The position numbers were made by a program, and so were the translations under genes. A DNA stretch of 60,115 nt from an uncultured Cetobacterium sp. (lineage in GTDB: Bacteria; Fusobacteriota; Fusobacteriia; Fusobacteriales; Fusobacteriaceae). Location: positions 1 through 60,115 of the forward strand of contig CASFCG010000017.1 of NCBI GenBank assembly GCA_949293295.1. The letters run 5' to 3'. Below the pieces are notes generated by a model. That model saw only the letters and a program-made list of their open reading frames with translations, had not been told where the DNA came from and did not search any database. Positions within the stretch are counted from its first letter, which is position 1. Every line of letters starts with the position of its first letter. Positions 23,488 through 31,834 of this stretch are shown in pieces.

Positions 23488-24778
23488 AAGTAATATAACA
23501 CATGGAATGTTTTTAAGATTGATGATACCATTTATTTTATCCACTATAACTCAGCCTTTGTTGGGAGCAGCAGATATCGCCGTAATTGGTAAATTAAATA
23601 ATATAAATTATATTTCTGGAGTTTCAATAGGCACATTAATTTTTAACACTATATATTGGATTTTTGGCTTTCTAAGAGTGGGCACCACAGCTTTTAGTGC
23701 TCAATCAAGCCACTACAACAATAAGAAAAAGGTTAGTGATATATTTTTTAGACCTATATTGATAGCTTTAACGATAAGTCTAATTATGATTTTATTTCAG
23801 AATATAATTTTTAAAAGCTCAATGAAATTAATAAAACCAGAATTAGAGGTTATGAAAGCTTCTTATACATATTTTAAAACTCTTATTTGGGGGGCTCCCT
23901 TTGTATTAATAAACTATGTACTCTTGGGTTGGCTCATGGGACTTGGAAATGTAAAATCTTCAATGATTATGCAAATCTCTGGAAATATATTGAATATTAT
24001 ACTGGATATTTTATTTATAATCATATTCAAATTTCAAGTTGAAGGAGTGGCATATGCTACACTTATCTCTCAGATAACTTCAACTTGTTTGGGAATATAT
24101 TTCATTTTACCATATGCTTATCACAAATATATGGATATAAAATCAATTATTAATAAAAAAGAGTTAATAACTATTTTATGTGTAAATAGAGATTTAATGG
24201 TTAGAACAATCTGTTTAGTATCCCATAATAATCTTTTTACAATGGCTAGTTCTAAACTAGGAAGTGATATTTTAGCAACTAATGCAATACTTTTTCAAAT
24301 AATGTCAATAATCTCATATGCTTTTGATGGTATAGCAAATACAGCTAGTGTATTTGCAGGAAGAGCCAGAGGACAAAAAGATAATATACTTATGAAAGCC
24401 TGTTGGGTTAAAACTTTTTATTGGGGAATTGTTTTCGTAATATTAACTACAGGAGTCTATCTGTTATTTGAAAATAAAATTATTGGAATATTTACAACTT
24501 TATCAGAAATAGTTATTTTGATAAAAGAGTATTCCAAGTGGTTAGCATTATTTCCAGTTGTAGCTTTTTTAGGCTTAACATTTTATGGGGTTTTCACTGG
24601 TTCAGCTAAAACTTTTCCTATTATGACCTCTACTGTTGTGGCTTTTATAGTATTTTTTTTAGCTTGGAAATTTGTAATACCATTATATGGAAATAATGGA
24701 GTATGGCTTTCATTACTTATTTTTTATTTAGGAAGAGGTATTTTTTTAATTCCTCAATTAAAGAAAACATTAAATTAA
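23480..24778 (+). CDS. MATE family efflux transporter (DinF-like)
   Basis: This 432-aa protein with 12 predicted helices belongs to the MATE superfamily, which exports cationic or other small molecules using H+ or Na+ gradients. DinF-type features include PFILSTITQPLLGAADIAVIG at the start, GFLRVGTTAFSAQS, LLGWLMGLGNVKS and GIANTASVFAGRARG in the second half. The ATG at 23480 overlaps the last codons of nikE (8 nt), so it is certainly part of the nik operon. An exporter beside a nickel importer could release a chelator or handle a by-product. This is inference. Confidence 0.88.
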   Translation: MNKSNITHGMFLRLMIPFILSTITQPLLGAADIAVIGKLNNINYISGVSIGTLIFNTIYWIFGFLRVGTTAFSAQSSHYNNKKKVSDIFFRPILIALTISLIMILFQNIIFKSSMKLIKPELEVMKASYTYFKTLIWGAPFVLINYVLLGWLMGLGNVKSSMIMQISGNILNIILDILFIIIFKFQVEGVAYATLISQITSTCLGIYFILPYAYHKYMDIKSIINKKELITILCVNRDLMVRTICLVSHNNLFTMASSKLGSDILATNAILFQIMSIISYAFDGIANTASVFAGRARGQKDNILMKACWVKTFYWGIVFVILTTGVYLLFENKIIGIFTTLSEIVILIKEYSKWLALFPVVAFLGLTFYGVFTGSAKTFPIMTSTVVAFIVFFLAWKFVIPLYGNNGVWLSLLIFYLGRGIFLIPQLKKTLN

Positions 24779-24792
24779 AGGAGTAAAACAAT

Positions 24793-25734
24793 ATGGATTT
24801 TAAATTAGGAAATTTATTTTGTAAAGCTGGAGAAAAAATCTCTGCTTTTTGGGATATTGAAGGTTATAAAATTCCAACTACTATAATCAATGGAAAAAAT
24901 AAAGGAAAAATTGTAGGAATCTCTTCTGGTATCCATAATTGTGAATATGTGGGAATACAAAGTGCCCTTGAACTTTCAAAAGAACTTGACCCAGAAAGTA
25001 TTAATGGAGGGGTTATAATATTTCACCCTGTTAACTATTCAGGTTTTTTTAAGAAAGTTCCAGCTGTAATGCCGGAAGATAATAAAAATTTGAATAGAGC
25101 ATTTCCGGGAGAAAATGACGGAACTATTTCAGCTAAAATTGCTTATCATTTTTCAAAGTTTTTGTATCCTCAATTAGATTTTTTTATTGATTTGCATGGA
25201 GGAGATCTATATGAAAGAACAACAACTTTTGTATATTCTCCAGGAATTGGAGATGAAGAAACTATAAAAATCTCTCATGAAGTAGCTCAAATCTTATCCG
25301 TTCCATACAGAGTAAAATCTTCAGCTAAAACAGGAGCGTATAATTCTGCTGCTATTCAAGGTGTTCCCTCTATGTTAATAGAAAGAGGTGGAAATGGAAT
25401 TTGGAATGATAAGGAGGTAAAAGATTATAAAAAAGATATTCTTGCTGTTTTGAGCTATCTAAATATTGTACCTAACTTTTCTTATAGCAAAAATATAAAT
25501 CAAAAAATGATAACCACTGCTAAATATATAAGTTCAGAAGTGGATGGATTTTGGTATCCTAAATACAAAGTTGGAGATACCTTTAAAGAGGGGAACTTAT
25601 TGGGAGAGATTAAAGATTGTTTTGGGAATGTAATTGCATCATATTTTGCTGAGTTTGATGGAGTTATTTTGTACGGTGTTTTCTCTTTAGCTGTAAGAAA
25701 AGAAGAGGAAATTTTAGCTTATGGAAAAATTTAA
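24793..25734 (+). CDS. AstE/aspartoacylase-like zinc hydrolase (M14-type deacylase)
   Basis: The 313-aa protein belongs to the succinylglutamate desuccinylase/aspartoacylase family. These zinc enzymes split N-acyl amino acids or small amides in the cytoplasm. Zinc ligands are visible as GIHNCEYVG (His-x-x-Glu) and DLHGGD (His), with the catalytic Glu in MLIERGGNG. A C-terminal beta-barrel-like region (SEVDGFWYPKYKVGDTF) follows, as in this family. It starts 14 nt after the MATE gene with AAAGGAG. As the last gene of the nik operon it may cleave an imported metal chelator or acyl-peptide to free metal. The substrate is unknown. Confidence 0.8.
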   Translation: MDFKLGNLFCKAGEKISAFWDIEGYKIPTTIINGKNKGKIVGISSGIHNCEYVGIQSALELSKELDPESINGGVIIFHPVNYSGFFKKVPAVMPEDNKNLNRAFPGENDGTISAKIAYHFSKFLYPQLDFFIDLHGGDLYERTTTFVYSPGIGDEETIKISHEVAQILSVPYRVKSSAKTGAYNSAAIQGVPSMLIERGGNGIWNDKEVKDYKKDILAVLSYLNIVPNFSYSKNINQKMITTAKYISSEVDGFWYPKYKVGDTFKEGNLLGEIKDCFGNVIASYFAEFDGVILYGVFSLAVRKEEEILAYGKI

Positions 25735-25786
25735 TTTAAAATTTGTTTAACAAAGTTATTTTTGAGACTATATCATCCAATAAAAC

Positions 25787-25853
25787 AATAATATATGGAC
25801 AAGAAGTTGTCTCATTCCCATGAATGATACAATGAATTGTCCTATTATTTTTT
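25787..25853 (+). terminator. Long compound hairpin ending the nik operon
   Basis: Nested stems: AATAATA (25787-25793)/TATTATT (25843-25849), GGACAA/TTGTCC, TTGT/ACAA and TCATTC/GAATGA with a CCAT loop, separated by symmetric internal loops (GAAG/TGAA and C/T) and followed by T6. It probably terminates the nik operon. The unusual depth suggests a structured RNA or RNase III site. The rest of 25735-25949 shows no gene. Confidence 0.65.
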
Positions 25854-25949
25854 AGCGAGTAAATTTATTTTCAATTAACAATATTTTCCCTCCATTATAA
25901 ACAATAACTCCTCTTTTTTGATCCAAAAATTTGATACTAAAACAAAAGA

Positions 25950-25967
25950 TTGCATTCAAGAATGCAA
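25950..25967 (-). terminator. Terminator of manA
   Basis: TTGCATTC and GAATGCAA form a tight stem just after the manA stop, followed on the minus strand by TCTTTTGTTTT. Confidence 0.65.
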
Positions 25968-25970
25968 CCC

Positions 25971-26939
25971 TTATAAATATGATTTTAAAATCTCAATTTG
26001 TCCATCAACTGAGATGTTTAAATTTGCAGGGATAAAATATGTGTCTCCTTTTTTAGCAAAATATTTTTTATCATTATGGATAATATTTCCCTCTCCCTCA
26101 AGAACCGAATAAACTTTAAAGTTTTCATTTATCTCATCAGAAAAAATTCCATTTATTTTTAATTTATCAACATTAAAATATTTACATCTTACAAGCTCTT
26201 GTTTTACACAATCTCTTATCTTTATATTTTCTCTTGTCTCTTCACTACTAATAACAGAAAGTCCGTCAAAATCTATTACCTCTGCAGCTTTTTCAAGATG
26301 CAGCGGTCTTAAAACTCCATCTACCACTCTGTCAAAATCATAAATTCTATACGTTGTATCTGAGTTTTGCTGCGTTTCACAAATAACAATACTTCCTTCA
26401 AGAGTTGCATGAACAACACCAGGAGTTATATTTATAAAATCTCCTTTCTTAACACTCACTTCATTGAACATATTTTTAAAATCTTTATTCCTACTTTTTT
26501 CCAAGAAAGTTTCCCTTGTCATTCCATCTTTCAAACCGAGAATAAGTTTCGCATCTTCACTTGCTTCAATAATATACCAACATTCACTTTTTCCAAATTC
26601 TCCCTCAACTTTAAGGGCATATTCATCACTCGGATGAACTTGAACTGAAAGTCTATCGTTGATATCAAGATATTTTATTAAAATTGGAAATCTCCCTCCG
26701 AATCTTTCAACAACATCTTTTCCTAAAAGTTTGGCTCCATATTTTTCAACCAACTCTTCTAAAGAGATATCTTTAAAAATCCCATCTTCCACTATAGACA
26801 TCCCATTTTTATGAGAACTTACTTCCCAAGACTCTCCTATTCTCTTTTCTTTCGGGAGAGACATCCCTAGAACTGTTTCGAAAGCTCTCCCTCCCCAAAC
26901 CTTTTCTATAAAACACTTTTTAAATTTAATAGGATACAT
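25971..26939 (-). CDS. manA: Mannose-6-phosphate isomerase, class I
   Basis: This 322-aa cupin-type zinc enzyme interconverts mannose 6-phosphate and fructose 6-phosphate. Motifs include VWGGRAFETVLG, IGESWEVSSH, LSVQVHPSDEYAL (metal His), GKSECWYIIEA and the substrate-site region TPGVVHATLEG. The Firmicute-like short form matches in length. I use the ATG at 26939, preceded by GGAGG with a 7-nt spacing, not the upstream TTG. It follows the GH1 gene by 57 nt and has its own terminator, so it is probably co-transcribed with the glycosidase. Confidence 0.93.
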   Translation of the reverse strand: MYPIKFKKCFIEKVWGGRAFETVLGMSLPKEKRIGESWEVSSHKNGMSIVEDGIFKDISLEELVEKYGAKLLGKDVVERFGGRFPILIKYLDINDRLSVQVHPSDEYALKVEGEFGKSECWYIIEASEDAKLILGLKDGMTRETFLEKSRNKDFKNMFNEVSVKKGDFINITPGVVHATLEGSIVICETQQNSDTTYRIYDFDRVVDGVLRPLHLEKAAEVIDFDGLSVISSEETRENIKIRDCVKQELVRCKYFNVDKLKINGIFSDEINENFKVYSVLEGEGNIIHNDKKYFAKKGDTYFIPANLNISVDGQIEILKSYL

Positions 26940-26996
26940 CAAAACTACCTCCAAATTTATTTTAAAGTTAATATAATTGCTCCTAATATTTTTTAA

Positions 26997-28373
26997 CTAA
27001 TATCCATTGTTCTTTGCAACCTCTTTGAACCATTTAGCATGTTCCTTTATTTGTCTTTTTCCAGTTTCAAGGTCGAGCCTATAAAAACCATATCTTCTTT
27101 TAAATGAATTGAGCCAAGACCAGTTATCTATAAAAGTCCATTGATGTACTCCAAAACAATTTGCCCCTTCTTGAATAGCTCTATGTAGTTCATCTAGATG
27201 CTCTATCAAAAGATTCGTTCTAAAATTGTCATCTATTCTTCCATCAGGAAGAGTTTTCTCTGAATCCAAATCCATCGCAATCCCTATCTCACCAATATAC
27301 CAAGGAATATTATTATAATTTTCTTGAATATTTTTTGCTATATCATATAACGCCACTGGATGAATCTCATTTCCATCTCTATATGGATTAAATCTTCCAT
27401 CTTTCTTCACATAATATTCAAAATAATACTCCGGTTCCGTAAACTCCCTAGGTGTATTCTCTACTGATTTTACCCTTCTTGGAACATAATAGTTTACCCC
27501 CAAATAATCAACTTTCGAGTTTAAAATAACATTTTTTTCCTCTTCTGTTGTTTCTGGAATCATATTATGTTTTTTTAAAATTTCAATCAATTCTTGAGGG
27601 AACTCCCCTTTTACCATGGGGTCAAGAAAACTCCTATTGAAAAAAAGGTCTGCTATGTGAGCTGCCTTTTTATCCTCAACTCTTTCATCTCTCGTATAAG
27701 TTGGAGTTAAATTTAAAATTACCCCTATTCTTCCATTAAGCTTTTGTCTTCTATATTCTTGAACGACTTTTGCATGAGCTAATATTATGTTATAAGCCAC
27801 TTGAACAGCAAGTTTCATATCTTTTTTACATGGATAATGAAAATTATATAAATATCCTCCCTCCACTGGAACTATCGGTTCGTTGAAAGTTGTCCAATAT
27901 TTGACTCTATCGCCAAAAAGTTTAAAAGCTTTTTTAGCAAAAATAACAAATAACTCTGTTGTTTTTTTATTTTCCCAACCTCCAAGCTCTTGCTGTAACT
28001 GGGCAGGCATATCAAAATGATAAAGATTTATTATTGGTTCAATACCATTTTTTATAAGTTCATTAATATATTCATTATAAAACCTTACCGCATCTGGGTC
28101 AACTTCACCTGTATAAAAATTTTTTATAAGTCTTGACCACTGAATCGAGGTTCTGAAAGAGTTAAAATTAATCTCTTTCATTAACTTAATATCCTCTTTA
28201 AATCTATTATAAGTATCACAAACAATGTAAGGAGAAATCTGATTATAAAATCTTTCTGGTTCTTTTTCAAACCAAATATCCCATATAGATTTATTTATTT
28301 TATTTATAACTCCTTCTGTCTGAGGTCCACTGGCTGCAGCTCCCCAAAAGAAATTTTCTGGAAATTTTTTCAT
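26997..28373 (-). CDS. Glycoside hydrolase family 1, 6-phospho-beta-glycosidase
   Basis: The 458-aa GH1 enzyme is likely to cleave PTS-phosphorylated beta-glucosides. Visible: N-terminal FPENFFWGAAASGPQTEG, acid/base Glu in TTFNEPIVPVEG, and the nucleophile region WYIGEIGIAMD. There the usual ENG is EIG, with the Glu kept. In the C-terminal loop DNWSWLNSFKRRYGF, Ser replaces the Glu of non-phospho enzymes and the Lys/Tyr pair is kept. That pattern marks 6-phospho-substrate binding. It lies beside cellobiose-type PTS genes. The start ATG follows AAGGAG. Confidence 0.88.
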   Translation of the reverse strand: MKKFPENFFWGAAASGPQTEGVINKINKSIWDIWFEKEPERFYNQISPYIVCDTYNRFKEDIKLMKEINFNSFRTSIQWSRLIKNFYTGEVDPDAVRFYNEYINELIKNGIEPIINLYHFDMPAQLQQELGGWENKKTTELFVIFAKKAFKLFGDRVKYWTTFNEPIVPVEGGYLYNFHYPCKKDMKLAVQVAYNIILAHAKVVQEYRRQKLNGRIGVILNLTPTYTRDERVEDKKAAHIADLFFNRSFLDPMVKGEFPQELIEILKKHNMIPETTEEEKNVILNSKVDYLGVNYYVPRRVKSVENTPREFTEPEYYFEYYVKKDGRFNPYRDGNEIHPVALYDIAKNIQENYNNIPWYIGEIGIAMDLDSEKTLPDGRIDDNFRTNLLIEHLDELHRAIQEGANCFGVHQWTFIDNWSWLNSFKRRYGFYRLDLETGKRQIKEHAKWFKEVAKNNGY

Positions 28374-28506
28374 TGTTATTATCTCCTTAAATTATCTATA
28401 TTCTCTCATATAAAGGTATAATCTTATTGTCATTCTCTTATAAAAATTAAGGTCAATGAACTACTTATCACTTCTGTAAATTGAAATCTCTAGTCCTTGA
28501 CCTCTT

Positions 28507-28554
28507 TTGTCATAATTCATATTTCGTTTATCAATTTTTTTCATTTTATGACAA
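28507..28554. repeat. Inverted repeat in the leader of the glycosidase gene
   Basis: TTGTCATAA (28507-28515) and TTATGACAA (28546-28554), a perfect 9-bp dyad with a 30-nt loop, within the ~240-nt leader between a minus-strand promoter (28624-28652) and the GH1 start. A second pair AAGGTCAA/TTGACCT (about 28449 and 28497) lies closer to the gene. It could be a regulatory RNA structure or an operator. No ORF is seen in 28374-28786. Confidence 0.4.
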
Positions 28555-28623
28555 GAATAACTGCAAAATAATTGTTCCCTCATTTAAAATTCATATATTT
28601 AATTTCTAAAGTTCTTAAGCAAG

Positions 28624-28652
28624 ATTATACTACTTTAGTTATAAAAAAACAA
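28624..28652 (-). promoter_or_regulatory. Promoter upstream of the GH1-manA pair
   Basis: Minus strand TTGTTT (28647-28652), 17 nt, TATAAT (28624-28629). It gives a leader of about 240 nt before the glycosidase start, so GH1-manA can be expressed apart from the PTS genes. Confidence 0.55.
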
Positions 28653-28786
28653 CATTGACTGTTTACCTCATTATACACAAAGATAAGCAAATTCCTGCCA
28701 AATAAATTAAATTAATTTATGCATAACACAATTTGATAACCTGTTTTACTTCCAAAAGCTAAGTTTCTCAATTTATTTTTTATTTA

Positions 28787-29095
28787 CTATGATTTTATTA
28801 GTTTAATCGCCTGAGATAAAACTCTCTTTCCATCCATTGCACCATAATCTTTAAGGTCTATCACTGCAACTTTTTTTCCAAAATTTTCTGCAATACTTTT
28901 AAACTCCTCCAATTTAAATCTTACTTGTGGACCCAAAAGAGCTACATCATATTCTTTTATTTCACTTTCAAATCTATCAAGACCAACAGCATTAATTTCA
29001 ACTGGAACTTTATGCTCCTCTGCAACTTTTCTCATTTTATTTACAAGTAAACTTGTTGACATTCCTGATGAACAACACAATAATATTTTTTTCAT
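28787..29095 (-). CDS. PTS lactose/cellobiose-type IIB component
   Basis: This 102-aa cytoplasmic phosphocarrier has the phospho-cysteine motif at the N-terminus (ILLCCSSGMSTSLLV), followed by the family pattern VALLGPQVRF and VIDLKDYGAMDGKRVL. It passes phosphate from IIA to the sugar in IIC. Length is typical of CelA/ChbB. It follows the IIC gene by 28 nt. No IIA partner is found nearby. Confidence 0.93.
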   Translation of the reverse strand: MKKILLCCSSGMSTSLLVNKMRKVAEEHKVPVEINAVGLDRFESEIKEYDVALLGPQVRFKLEEFKSIAENFGKKVAVIDLKDYGAMDGKRVLSQAIKLIKS

Positions 29096-29123
29096 ATTTT
29101 TCCTCCATATATTAAGTTATTTT

Positions 29124-30416
29124 TTAAATTTCTAAATCTAAATCTGAGTCATCCTCATTATTTTCTTCTGCCGTAATAGCTTGTTTATCCAACACTTTAA
29201 TGAATGGTAACCAGATAATAAACACTATAAAAAAGTTAATAATTTGAAGTACTCCTCCCATCATTGAGTTTGTTGCAAGAGAACCACTAAAGAAAATTGG
29301 TACAGTCCAAGGAACCGTTACTCCTGTCGGAATTGGTGCAAGTCCCATTGCCATCATAAAATATGTGAAAACCACAACTATTACTGGTGCAATCATCCAA
29401 GGAATAAAAATAAGTGGATTCATAACTATTGGTAATCCAAAGATAATAGGTTCATTTACATTAAATATTGCAGCTGGTCCTGCCATTTTTCCGAGCTCTC
29501 TGAGTTGTCTACTTTTTACCACAAATAAAAGAGTAAAAGCCACAGCAAGAGTCATACCTGTCCCTCCAAGTCCAACAGTATACGTCTCCATAAATTGTTT
29601 TGTTATAATATTCGGAAGCTCTCTCCCTGCTTGATACGCCTCAAAATTTTGAAGAGCCAATGTATTCCAAACTGGGTCTAAAACTGAGTTGACTATCACT
29701 TGTCCATGCAAACCAAAAAAGAACAAAAGCTGAATCATCAAAATAGCAATTACTGTTGCAAACAATCCTCCTCCAAGTTTGATTAATGGAGTTTGTATTG
29801 TTGTAAAGATAAAATCATGTATATTGTTAAAAGGTGTAAGAGAAAATAAAATTCTCATAACTAAAAATACGGTTAGAGTTAAAAAAGCTGGAATTAACGC
29901 AGAAAATGATTTTAATACCGCAGGTGGAACACTATCTGGAAGCTTTATTGTCCAACCTCTTAAAACAGCTTTTCTGTAAAGTTCCACTGCAATGATTGAA
30001 ACTAAAATTCCAACAAACATCCCTTTCGCTCCCAACCTATCCAAGGACATAGCTCCATTCTTTAAAGGAGTAACTAAAAAGAAAGCAGAAATAGCCACTG
30101 CTGAACCATATATCCCCTCTATGTTATAGGACGTAGTTAAGAAATATCCTATCCCCATGACAACGAAAACTGTCATTATAAGCATGCTTCCTTCAGCCGC
30201 TGGAGCAAGAGCCTCTTTTAAAATTTGAACTTTATCTTCACTCATCATTAATGTAAGGAATGGAAGATTCGATATTACTACAAATATAGAACCAAATATT
30301 GTAAGTGGAAATGAAAGCATAAAAGCATCTTTTAACACATTTAAATATCTGTTTTGCCCAAGTTTTTCAGCAATGGGAAGAAGATATTTTTCTAATAAAA
30401 ATATAAATTTATTCAT
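29124..30416 (-). CDS. PTS lactose/cellobiose-type IIC permease
   Basis: The 430-aa membrane permease of the Lac/Cel PTS family has ten or so helices. Typical motifs: NRYLNVLKDAFMLSFPLTIFG at the start, FFGLHGQVIVNSVLDPVW in the middle and GPAAIFNVNEPIIFGLPIVMNP in the sugar-site loop. The acidic C-terminal tail (EENNEDDSDLDLEI) is common in this family. Transcription probably starts at the promoter 30450-30478. With IIB and the GH1 enzyme it forms a beta-glucoside uptake unit. Confidence 0.93.
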   Translation of the reverse strand: MNKFIFLLEKYLLPIAEKLGQNRYLNVLKDAFMLSFPLTIFGSIFVVISNLPFLTLMMSEDKVQILKEALAPAAEGSMLIMTVFVVMGIGYFLTTSYNIEGIYGSAVAISAFFLVTPLKNGAMSLDRLGAKGMFVGILVSIIAVELYRKAVLRGWTIKLPDSVPPAVLKSFSALIPAFLTLTVFLVMRILFSLTPFNNIHDFIFTTIQTPLIKLGGGLFATVIAILMIQLLFFFGLHGQVIVNSVLDPVWNTLALQNFEAYQAGRELPNIITKQFMETYTVGLGGTGMTLAVAFTLLFVVKSRQLRELGKMAGPAAIFNVNEPIIFGLPIVMNPLIFIPWMIAPVIVVVFTYFMMAMGLAPIPTGVTVPWTVPIFFSGSLATNSMMGGVLQIINFFIVFIIWLPFIKVLDKQAITAEENNEDDSDLDLEI

Positions 30417-30449
30417 ATACTATCCCTCCAACATTTTCTTGATAGCCCA

Positions 30450-30478
30450 ATTATTACATTTTCAAAAATAAAAGTCAA
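30450..30478 (-). promoter_or_regulatory. Promoter of the cellobiose-type PTS genes
   Basis: Minus strand TTGACT (30473-30478), 17 nt, AATAAT (30450-30455). Upstream (30485-30525) the element AAATTAGA occurs twice, possibly a regulator site shared with the divergent gene. Confidence 0.65.
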
Positions 30479-30524
30479 ATTTCTAAAAAATTAGATTTAT
30501 TTTCGTTCATTAAATTAGAACTAA

Positions 30525-30553
30525 TTGCAAAAAAATGAATTTTATAGTATCAT
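30525..30553 (+). promoter_or_regulatory. Promoter of the Rep_3-like gene
   Basis: TTGCAA (30525-30530), 17 nt, TATCAT (30548-30553), divergent from the PTS promoter. Confidence 0.5.
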
Positions 30554-30636
30554 CTAAATATTAGTTGAAAAAAATATTTTTATTTTTTCGTCTATTTTTT
30601 AAGAAAAAAATTAAATTTTTTTTAGAGAGGACTTTT

Positions 30637-31722
30637 ATGGAAATAAATATTGAAATAATTCCAAAATATGTAAAACCTGAAATACAGCTTTTAAACATGC
30701 TTATAGATGACATTTTGAAAAATAAAAAACTAATTTATACTCTTTCTGAGATACCTGTTCCAAGTTTGAAAGGAAGCAAACTTTTATTCCTAGAAAGATT
30801 TATAAAAAAAGGGATACATTACTCTTTTAAAGAGAATAATGGTGTCATTATTCCCATCTCTCACTATAATATTTCAAAAAATAATATCTCATTTTTTCTA
30901 AGTGATACTTTTAAAAAAGCCATTTTAGAAGAGAATGTTTTTTCTGTACTAAAACTTAAATATATCTTAAAATTCGAAGAAAATTTTACTAAATATTTTT
31001 ATTATAATTTTGTCATAGAGATTGAAGATGAAAAGAGTATAATTATCACTCTGAAAGAGTTAAGAGAGATTCTCAACTTGAAAGAGTATGAAAGATTCTA
31101 TGATTTTGAAATAAATATCTTAAAAAAATTAAAAAAAGATATAGACCTAAAAACTAACTATATTTTAAAATACAAAAAAATCAAAAGTGGAGAATTTAAA
31201 AATAATAAAGTTACCGCTATTGAGTTTTCTATTTATAATAAAATTTCAAAAATAAAAAACGAACAAGTTAATGAACTTATGACTCTAATTGTTCCTCGTA
31301 TAAAAAATTTCAAATACACATATAATATTTTGTACAAAGCATTAGAATATATATCTCTCGAAGAATTAAAAAAATCTTTAAAACTAATTTTGAAAAATAC
31401 TCCAAATACCTTTGTCATAGATGAAGAGATTAATAAATTTATCACCAATAAATTCAGGCTCAATAAATATGAGAAAATATATGAATTTCATGAGATTTTT
31501 AAAAATCCACTAAAACTACAAAGTTTTATTTATAAGGAATTATCTGGAACTATTGAATTAAAATTCCTGAGAGACAATCTCGCTTCAACAGAATTCTTAA
31601 AAAAGATATATTTTGCAAAAGAGGGAGAACAATTGTTTTTTGAAACTAAAAATACAATCATCTCTATCAGATACTTCAAAAAGAAAGAAAGTTCTATTGA
31701 AGTTTTTCAAAAAAAAGAGTAA
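30637..31722 (+). CDS. Rep_3-superfamily replication initiator-like protein (orphan, chromosomal)
   Basis: The 361-aa protein looks like a plasmid initiator of the Rep_3 (RepB/winged-helix) superfamily. It has a first winged-helix region with LKLKYILKFEENFTKYFYYNF. This is followed by the diagnostic ITLKELREILNLKEYERFYD and FEINILKKLKKDIDLKTNYI block and an AIEFSIY strand. Such proteins bind iterons and open plasmid origins. I see no iterons, partition genes or mobilisation genes here, and the flanks are PTS operons. I chose ATG 30637 (AGAGAGG upstream) over an in-frame ATG 72 nt earlier. Lys/Ile/Asn-rich. It could be a domesticated or relic initiator. Confidence 0.72.
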   Translation: MEINIEIIPKYVKPEIQLLNMLIDDILKNKKLIYTLSEIPVPSLKGSKLLFLERFIKKGIHYSFKENNGVIIPISHYNISKNNISFFLSDTFKKAILEENVFSVLKLKYILKFEENFTKYFYYNFVIEIEDEKSIIITLKELREILNLKEYERFYDFEINILKKLKKDIDLKTNYILKYKKIKSGEFKNNKVTAIEFSIYNKISKIKNEQVNELMTLIVPRIKNFKYTYNILYKALEYISLEELKKSLKLILKNTPNTFVIDEEINKFITNKFRLNKYEKIYEFHEIFKNPLKLQSFIYKELSGTIELKFLRDNLASTEFLKKIYFAKEGEQLFFETKNTIISIRYFKKKESSIEVFQKKE

Positions 31723-31748
31723 AAAAGCAGGTTAGTTCCTGCTTTTTT
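31721..31748 (+). terminator. Terminator after the Rep_3-like gene
   Basis: AAAAAAGCAGG pairs with CCTGCTTTTTT around TTAGTT. It could act in both directions (also for the aldolase gene ending at 31835). Confidence 0.9.
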
Positions 31749-31834
31749 TAGATAAATCTCTCAACTATCAATAAATTACAATTTATTTACATATCTTTCT
31801 AAACTTATCTTATCTCTTGCCTATTTTTCTGATA

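Noticed and set aside
30565-30636. N-terminal extension of the Rep_3-like protein
   Set aside because: The extension is a Lys/Phe-rich low-complexity stretch without a ribosome-binding site; AGAGAGG precedes the ATG at 30637.
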